From an uncultured Flavobacteriales bacterium (GTDB lineage: Bacteria > Bacteroidota > Bacteroidia > Flavobacteriales_D > Crocinitomicaceae): a DNA stretch of 54,071 bases. Location: positions 1 to 54,071 of the forward strand of contig CAJQJL010000051.1 in the NCBI GenBank assembly GCA_905478665.1, written 5' to 3'. A program made the position numbers and the translations under genes. The notes below the pieces were generated by a model. The model had not been told where the DNA came from. It did not search any database and saw nothing but the letters and a program-made list of their open reading frames with translations. Each line of letters starts with the position of its first letter. Positions within the stretch are counted from its first letter, which is position 1. This document shows positions 49,820 through 54,071 of this stretch, one piece after another.

Positions 49820-50840
49820 GCACATCGCTCTTGTTGTTCCTGGATTTCCAAAGGATGAATCCGACAGTACATGTTTGCCAGCAGTGCAACATTTTGTGCG
49901 AGGGATGTCCAAAAAAATTGAGCGCATCACGGTTTTCGCGTTGCATTATCCCTATTCTGATGAAAGCTATACATGGAACGGCGTAACCGTTCTCCCAATG
50001 AAAGGGAATAACAGCTTTTGGAAGCGAAAGTTCACCTTGTACAAAACATTGAAAACGGCTTTTTCACATGTCTATGGGGAACATCCCGTTGATGGAATTC
50101 ATAGTTTTTGGTTGAATGAAGCAACGGCGTTCGGTGCTAAACTAGCTGAAGAGTATGGACTTCCAATTTTGGCAACTGCTCATGGAAAAGACGTGTTGAA
50201 GGAGAACAAATTTTTAAAAGAACTGAAAGGAAAAGACATTCGCTTTTTCTGTCTCTCAGAATTTCAACTTTCGTATTTGAAGAAAGCTGGATTAGAAGAT
50301 GTTGAGGTTACGCCATGGGGAATAGAACCAAGCATAGTTGATGAAGAAAAAGAGATTGATTTAATTACCGCCGGGAATTTAATTCCCTTAAAAAACATGG
50401 ACTATTTTGTCAGGTTGTGCAAGGCGCTTCATGCTGAAAATGCCAACTTCAAGGCATTGATTGTCGGTGACGGTCCACTCAGAAAACAACTAGAAAATTC
50501 TGTGGAACAAGCCCTTATGTCATCAGCAGTGAAATTTGCAGGAATGATAGATCACGAAAGAACGATTCGGTTGATTGGGCGCTCTAAAGTTCTAGTTCAT
50601 GCATCCAATTTTGAGGGTTTTGGAATGACAATGATTGAAGCCTTATCGGTTGGAACGAAAGTATTGGCTACTCCCGTTGGTGTTGCGCTCAACAATAGAA
50701 ACGTGACACATCTTACGTTAAATATAGCCAAGGATTTGGCTTTGCTAAAAGAACTATTGGCTCAAAAACCAAGTGCTCCTGTGATGTATTCCATTGATAC
50801 TACAGTGGATCGATATTTAGAAATTTACGAAGGTTTCTGA
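49806..50840 (+). CDS. GT4-family glycosyltransferase
   Basis: This 344-residue soluble GT-B protein has an N-terminal acceptor domain (HIALVVPGFPKDESDSTCLPAVQHFVRGM; LATAHGKDVL). The C-terminal donor domain reads LITAGNLIPLKNMDYFVRLC, ALIVGDGPLRKQLE, and HASNFEGFGMTMIEALSVGTKVLATPVG, where the E-x7-E motif holds the nucleotide sugar. It would work in the cytoplasm on the lipid-linked intermediate. It is the last gene of the plus-strand run, and its stop overlaps by 16 bp the stop of the convergent methyltransferase. Confidence 0.9.
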   Translation: MKLNKHIALVVPGFPKDESDSTCLPAVQHFVRGMSKKIERITVFALHYPYSDESYTWNGVTVLPMKGNNSFWKRKFTLYKTLKTAFSHVYGEHPVDGIHSFWLNEATAFGAKLAEEYGLPILATAHGKDVLKENKFLKELKGKDIRFFCLSEFQLSYLKKAGLEDVEVTPWGIEPSIVDEEKEIDLITAGNLIPLKNMDYFVRLCKALHAENANFKALIVGDGPLRKQLENSVEQALMSSAVKFAGMIDHERTIRLIGRSKVLVHASNFEGFGMTMIEALSVGTKVLATPVGVALNNRNVTHLTLNIAKDLALLKELLAQKPSAPVMYSIDTTVDRYLEIYEGF

Positions 50841-51577
50841 ATTGAAAGCCAAGGAAAAGGAGATCGATTTTTGAAAATTTTGTTCAGAAATTTATTTGGA
50901 GTGTAGTGAATTTGTCTGTTTTCAGGAATGTTTTCCCAGCACACATGATAGTAGAATTCTGCTGCTTCTGGAACTTCCATTTGTTTAAAATAGCGCTTCG
51001 AACGATCTTTGGCGGAGTCACTTTCAGATTGACTGTAAACGCGGGAATCAAGCAGGTGAATTTCACCATTGGGCTTTAGAATTCGATAAAGCGACGCCCA
51101 GAAGTCTGGGGTCAATTCGAAATAGTGAACACTTGCGTTGAAGGTGATACAATCGAAATGGTTTGCTGGGAGTTTCCCCCAATCGGTGCAGCATACAAAG
51201 TGAGTGTTCTCATTTGCAAAGCAACGTGAAGCTTGTTCTAACTCTAGTTTTCCGACATCAAGTCCAACCACTTCCGCACCTGTTTCTGCCATGCGTGCTG
51301 TGAACCATCCATTTCCACACCCAATGTCAAGGATGCGTTTTGGTTTTAGTTCCTGGAGGTGCTTTTCAAAACGATCGATTGTTCCAAGCCGCTTTTTCCA
51401 TTCATTTGAATGAGGATTCGTTTCTTTAGGAAAAGGAAGTTCGCGCACTTGCTCATCCGTCAGCATTCGGTTCTCTTTAGCGCGAACAGAAGTATACGCT
51501 TGCTCGAATTTAGCAGACGACGGTGTCAAATAAAACACCCCATTTTCTTTATTGATCAGCCAGCTTTTTTCTTCCAT
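50825..51577 (-). CDS. Class I SAM-dependent methyltransferase
   Basis: This 250-residue protein has motif I RILDIGCGNGWFTARMAETGAEVVGLDVG at about 85-112, then FVCCTDWGKLP, a Methyltransf_11-type motif CITFNASVHYFE, and LKPNGEIHLLDSRVY. The start overlaps by 22 bp the end of the B12 radical SAM gene at 51556, so the two are coupled. The substrate may be the same glycan or lipid precursor. Confidence 0.85.
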   Translation of the reverse strand: MEEKSWLINKENGVFYLTPSSAKFEQAYTSVRAKENRMLTDEQVRELPFPKETNPHSNEWKKRLGTIDRFEKHLQELKPKRILDIGCGNGWFTARMAETGAEVVGLDVGKLELEQASRCFANENTHFVCCTDWGKLPANHFDCITFNASVHYFELTPDFWASLYRILKPNGEIHLLDSRVYSQSESDSAKDRSKRYFKQMEVPEAAEFYYHVCWENIPENRQIHYTPNKFLNKIFKNRSPFPWLSIQKPS

Positions 51578-52914
51578 TTCATCAATAAATAGGCAAGCTT
51601 GCTTTTCAAGGCGAACTTTGCTGATTGCTCACGGTTTGCTTTCCATCCATTGATCAAGTAACGAATGGCATTGGTATAATAATCATCGCGGTAGGCCAAT
51701 GGAATTCGTGTGTCACGATCCGTATGACTTTCCCATTCTGGGAATACCTTGATGGAATCTTTTATTTCCTCATACAAAGCTGTTCCCTTGATTGGATAAG
51801 CTTTTGTAATCGTTAAGTGCGATGGATTAGATGCTTTAATGTGTTCCATGGTCTTAACAATATCTTCGTGCGTTTCACTAGGGTAGCCTACCATAATAAA
51901 CGTTCCAGCTTCCATGCCCATTGCTTGTGTTTTGACAATCATTTGTTGAACGGTTGCCAGATCAACACGTCTGTCCATTTTGTCGATGATACGTTGAGAT
52001 CCACTTTCTGCACCAATCCAAATACGGAAACACCCCATTTCTTTGAGCTGCTTCAAAACGGCTTCGTTCAGACGCTCAGCGCGTGTAATACACTCGAAAG
52101 GAATGACCAAATTGTGCTTTTTGAAGGCTGTATGCAGTTCTGTCAGCCACTTGTGACTGACCGTGAAAACATCGTCTACAAACCACAAAGCCTCGACTCC
52201 GTATTTTTCTTTTAAATGGAGAATTTCTTCAACTACTTTTTCTGGAGAATTTCGGCGATAACTTTTTCCATAAACTGCCGTGCTACACCATTTGCAAGTG
52301 TATGGACAACCTCGTTGTGTCGAAATATTCAGGGTGCGCTTTCCATGGTGTTTCTTCCAAACATCCAAATATTTTTCGATGGGAACGGCATCGCGATCGG
52401 GCATGGCTAAGGTATCCATCTCGCGAATTTTTGTTCGAGCTTCATTCTGTACGACTTCATCACCTTGTCGATAAGAAATCCCCTGAACGCTTGAAATATC
52501 ACTCTTGGACTTCAATGCACCAACCAATTCCAACATCGTCTGCTCTCCTTCACCAGAAATTGCAAAGTCAAAGTCAGCTTTTAGGTAATTTTCGACATTG
52601 TAAGTTACGTCAGGACCACCTGCCACCAATATGCAATTTGGCAACACTTCTTTTACCTTTTTGACAAGCTGAATGATATTTACCTTTGTCATCAGGTTAG
52701 TATAAAAAGCAATGATTTCTGGTTTCTTTTCAGTGATGCTAGTCAACCAAGCTTCTTTTGACAAAAATGTACTATCAATAACATCAACGTCTTCGCCATT
52801 TTCTTTCAGGTAGGCACTTACGTACAACAAGCCCAAGGTTGGGTACGGTCGCATAATTTCCAATTCTTTTGGATCATCATTGAGAAAATAACCGTGTGTA
52901 AGCGCGATTTGCAT
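51556..52914 (-). CDS. B12-binding radical SAM protein
   Basis: The B12-binding domain of this 452-residue protein shows YPTLGLLYVSAYLKENGEDVDVIDST and LVAGGPDVTYNVENYL, as in the hopanoid/BchE-like class. The cluster motif RGCPYTCKWCSTAVYGKSYR lies near residue 201. WFVDDVFTVSHKWLTEL, IWIGAESGSQRIIDKM and MVGYPSETHEDI follow. It lies in a four-gene minus-strand run with two methyltransferases and another B12 radical SAM gene. Likely a C- or P-methylase or ring-forming enzyme; substrate unknown. Confidence 0.85.
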   Translation of the reverse strand: MQIALTHGYFLNDDPKELEIMRPYPTLGLLYVSAYLKENGEDVDVIDSTFLSKEAWLTSITEKKPEIIAFYTNLMTKVNIIQLVKKVKEVLPNCILVAGGPDVTYNVENYLKADFDFAISGEGEQTMLELVGALKSKSDISSVQGISYRQGDEVVQNEARTKIREMDTLAMPDRDAVPIEKYLDVWKKHHGKRTLNISTQRGCPYTCKWCSTAVYGKSYRRNSPEKVVEEILHLKEKYGVEALWFVDDVFTVSHKWLTELHTAFKKHNLVIPFECITRAERLNEAVLKQLKEMGCFRIWIGAESGSQRIIDKMDRRVDLATVQQMIVKTQAMGMEAGTFIMVGYPSETHEDIVKTMEHIKASNPSHLTITKAYPIKGTALYEEIKDSIKVFPEWESHTDRDTRIPLAYRDDYYTNAIRYLINGWKANREQSAKFALKSKLAYLLMKWKKKAG

Positions 52915-52927
52915 TGGCTGAAGATGC

Positions 52928-53692
52928 CTATTTTTTAGTTAAGCTAATGTAATAGTGATCCGAAAAATTACTAAACAGCGGTAAACGAACAAAGCGATCT
53001 TTGAATTTCAGTAGTGAAAGAAGGAAACCTTTTTTTTCAAAAAACGGAGCCATGTAGGACGGAGGAACGTATAGTCCAATTGGTTTGACATGCTTGACGG
53101 TGAAGTTTTCTCCGAGCATCCGCTTTACGTCTTTTGGGGAGTAATACCACGTCTTGACATGTGTTTCTCCAACGCTTACTTCAAGTGGCTTGGTCGTATT
53201 TCGCCGTCTAAGTTTGGACCATTTTCCTTTCATCAAAAGGTAAAAATTATCCCACCAACATTTCTTTCCCATGATGACAAGAACCAGATAGCCATTGTCT
53301 AATAAGCACGCGCTTGTATCACTTAAAAACTGCTTGAACTCTTCTGGTGAAAGACAGTTGATTCCACCAAAATTGGAAAAAATCAGTGAGTACTGGTTTT
53401 CGAGATTTCCGATGTTTTTCATGTCCAGCTGCGCAAAGTCTCCCTTAGGAAATTTCTTTCGTGCAACTTCCAACATTTCTTCGGAAAAATCTGTGGCGAG
53501 AACCGTATTCCCCCAGTGGTGGAATTGAAGTGCATCTTCCCCCGTACCACAATTAATTTCCAATACAGATTGATTTCTAGTGAGTCCATCTGCTTTCAAT
53601 GCTCGATAAACCTGTTCGCGCTGTGCTTGACCTACACGTGTTTTTGTGAACTCTAAATCATACCCCGATGCTGCGCTGTCAAACTCGCTCAT
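52928..53692 (-). CDS. Class I SAM-dependent methyltransferase
   Basis: This 254-residue protein has motif I VLEINCGTGEDALQFHHWGNTVLATDFSEEMLEVA at about 40-75. FAQLDMKNIG and SLIFSNFGGINCLSPEEF follow as motifs II and III. The C-terminal half has a hydrophobic patch (VKPIGLYVPPSYMAPFFEKKGF), suggesting membrane-associated substrates. It overlaps the upstream B12 radical SAM gene by 4 bp and ends 13 bp before the next. O- or N-methylation of the locus product is the plain inference. Confidence 0.85.
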   Translation of the reverse strand: MSEFDSAASGYDLEFTKTRVGQAQREQVYRALKADGLTRNQSVLEINCGTGEDALQFHHWGNTVLATDFSEEMLEVARKKFPKGDFAQLDMKNIGNLENQYSLIFSNFGGINCLSPEEFKQFLSDTSACLLDNGYLVLVIMGKKCWWDNFYLLMKGKWSKLRRRNTTKPLEVSVGETHVKTWYYSPKDVKRMLGENFTVKHVKPIGLYVPPSYMAPFFEKKGFLLSLLKFKDRFVRLPLFSNFSDHYYISLTKK

Positions 53693-54071
53693 TTTTTGAA
53701 CTGAAGTTTAGCGCCAAGAAGTTGTTTGAGAGCAAAATTATAGGGGATTAAATACACATAGCGCAATGAAACATGTGACTTAGCTCCACGAAGTTTTTCC
53801 CAGCCTAATTGCAATCGAAAAAGATGATGAACATAGCGTTGAAGTGTCCGGTAATAGTCAGATGAATACGTTCCATTAAACATCAAATCGAGGTCATCCG
53901 AATCTTCCCAGTTTGATTTCGCTCCCATTTGTTCTTTTACGCGGTCATAGAATTTAGTTCCTGGCAATGGGTAAGAAACAGAAATTCCGATATCATCGGG
54001 TTTATCTTCCCGTACCATACGAATGGTCTTGGCGATGTCCTCTTTGGTTTCACCGAGGTAACAAAATTGAA
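53689..54071 (-). CDS. B12-binding radical SAM protein, C-terminal part (5' partial)
   Basis: The minus-strand frame is open to the window edge, so only the last 127 residues are seen. It begins QFCYLGETKEDIAKTIRMVRE, then PDDIGISVSYPLPGTKFYDRVKE, which is the characteristic late segment of B12-binding radical SAM enzymes. A basic, aromatic C-terminal extension follows (YVHHLFRLQLGWEKLRG). The iron-sulfur motif lies outside. It is the fourth such protein in the glycan locus and the first gene visible in the 50825-54071 operon. Confidence 0.8.
   Translation of the reverse strand, partial: QFCYLGETKEDIAKTIRMVREDKPDDIGISVSYPLPGTKFYDRVKEQMGAKSNWEDSDDLDLMFNGTYSSDYYRTLQRYVHHLFRLQLGWEKLRGAKSHVSLRYVYLIPYNFALKQLLGAKLQFKK

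Noticed and set aside
1-54071. CRISPR arrays, tRNA/rRNA genes, transposases or phage structural genes
   Set aside because: No regularly spaced direct repeats, RNA gene signatures or mobile-element enzymes were seen on reading both strands; small or divergent RNAs could have been missed without a covariance search.

Overview
The window looks like chromosome from a Bacteroidota bacterium, most likely class Flavobacteriia near the Crocinitomicaceae/Fluviicola group. This placement is an inference. The supporting signs are AT-rich DNA, C-terminal type IX secretion sorting domains with YPNP motifs (genes at 1-375, 5914-7050 and 22088-22816), TAnnTTTG -7 promoter boxes, an Omp28/TlpA/DUF6029 operon, YwqK-like repeats and SulP-carbonic anhydrase pairing. 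No tRNA, rRNA, CRISPR array, transposase or integrase gene was seen.

Layout. (1) 1-10027, ordinary chromosome: a secreted-protein tail, a GH18-like protein, a SigZ-type ECF sigma factor followed by a 30-residue peptide with ten cysteines, a TetR regulator with a small acidic membrane protein, a SulP transporter plus beta-carbonic anhydrase, a secreted NHL-like propeller, an NTF2-like protein and a large B12-binding radical SAM protein. (2) 10028-16700, an accessory island. It starts with three one-gene units separated by imperfect palindromes that resemble integron attC sites. Next come a NACHT/STAND-type NTPase with a coiled-coil partner, an XRE regulator with palindromic operators, an unknown 102-residue protein, a structured non-coding stretch and three tandem single-stranded-DNA-binding proteins. 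(3) 16815-26633, envelope and housekeeping genes: an OmpP1/FadL-like barrel, two Wzi-like barrels, CysQ, a sorted secreted protein, the TlpA/DUF6029/Omp28 operon and a small conserved protein.

(4) 26725-54071 is a dense glycan locus. It opens with UbiA, DprE1-like, DprE2-like and HAD phosphatase genes, which together match the route to polyprenyl-phosphoryl-D-arabinofuranose. A GT-C glycosyltransferase, Wzz-like and Wzy/WaaL-like proteins, an SGNH hydrolase, a NodB-like deacetylase, a GNAT-like acyltransferase and a NodU-SxtJ-DUF5989 carbamoylation module follow in nearly gapless order. The second half mixes further GT-C and GT4 transferases, three methyltransferases, a SPASM radical SAM protein, four B12-binding radical SAM proteins, a metallophosphoesterase and a CotH/beta-helix protein. 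The locus most plausibly makes and heavily modifies a surface glycan or glycolipid. The lipid-linked arabinose donor would feed the GT-C enzymes, and the B12 radical SAM enzymes may methylate or rearrange the product. The final structure cannot be read from the sequence.

The most interesting signals are the attC-like cassette group without an integrase, the putative arabinofuranose pathway joined to a B12-radical-SAM-rich glycan locus, the SigZ-linked cysteine peptide, the minimal NACHT NTPase pair, and a two-box element shared by two unrelated genes 12 kb apart.
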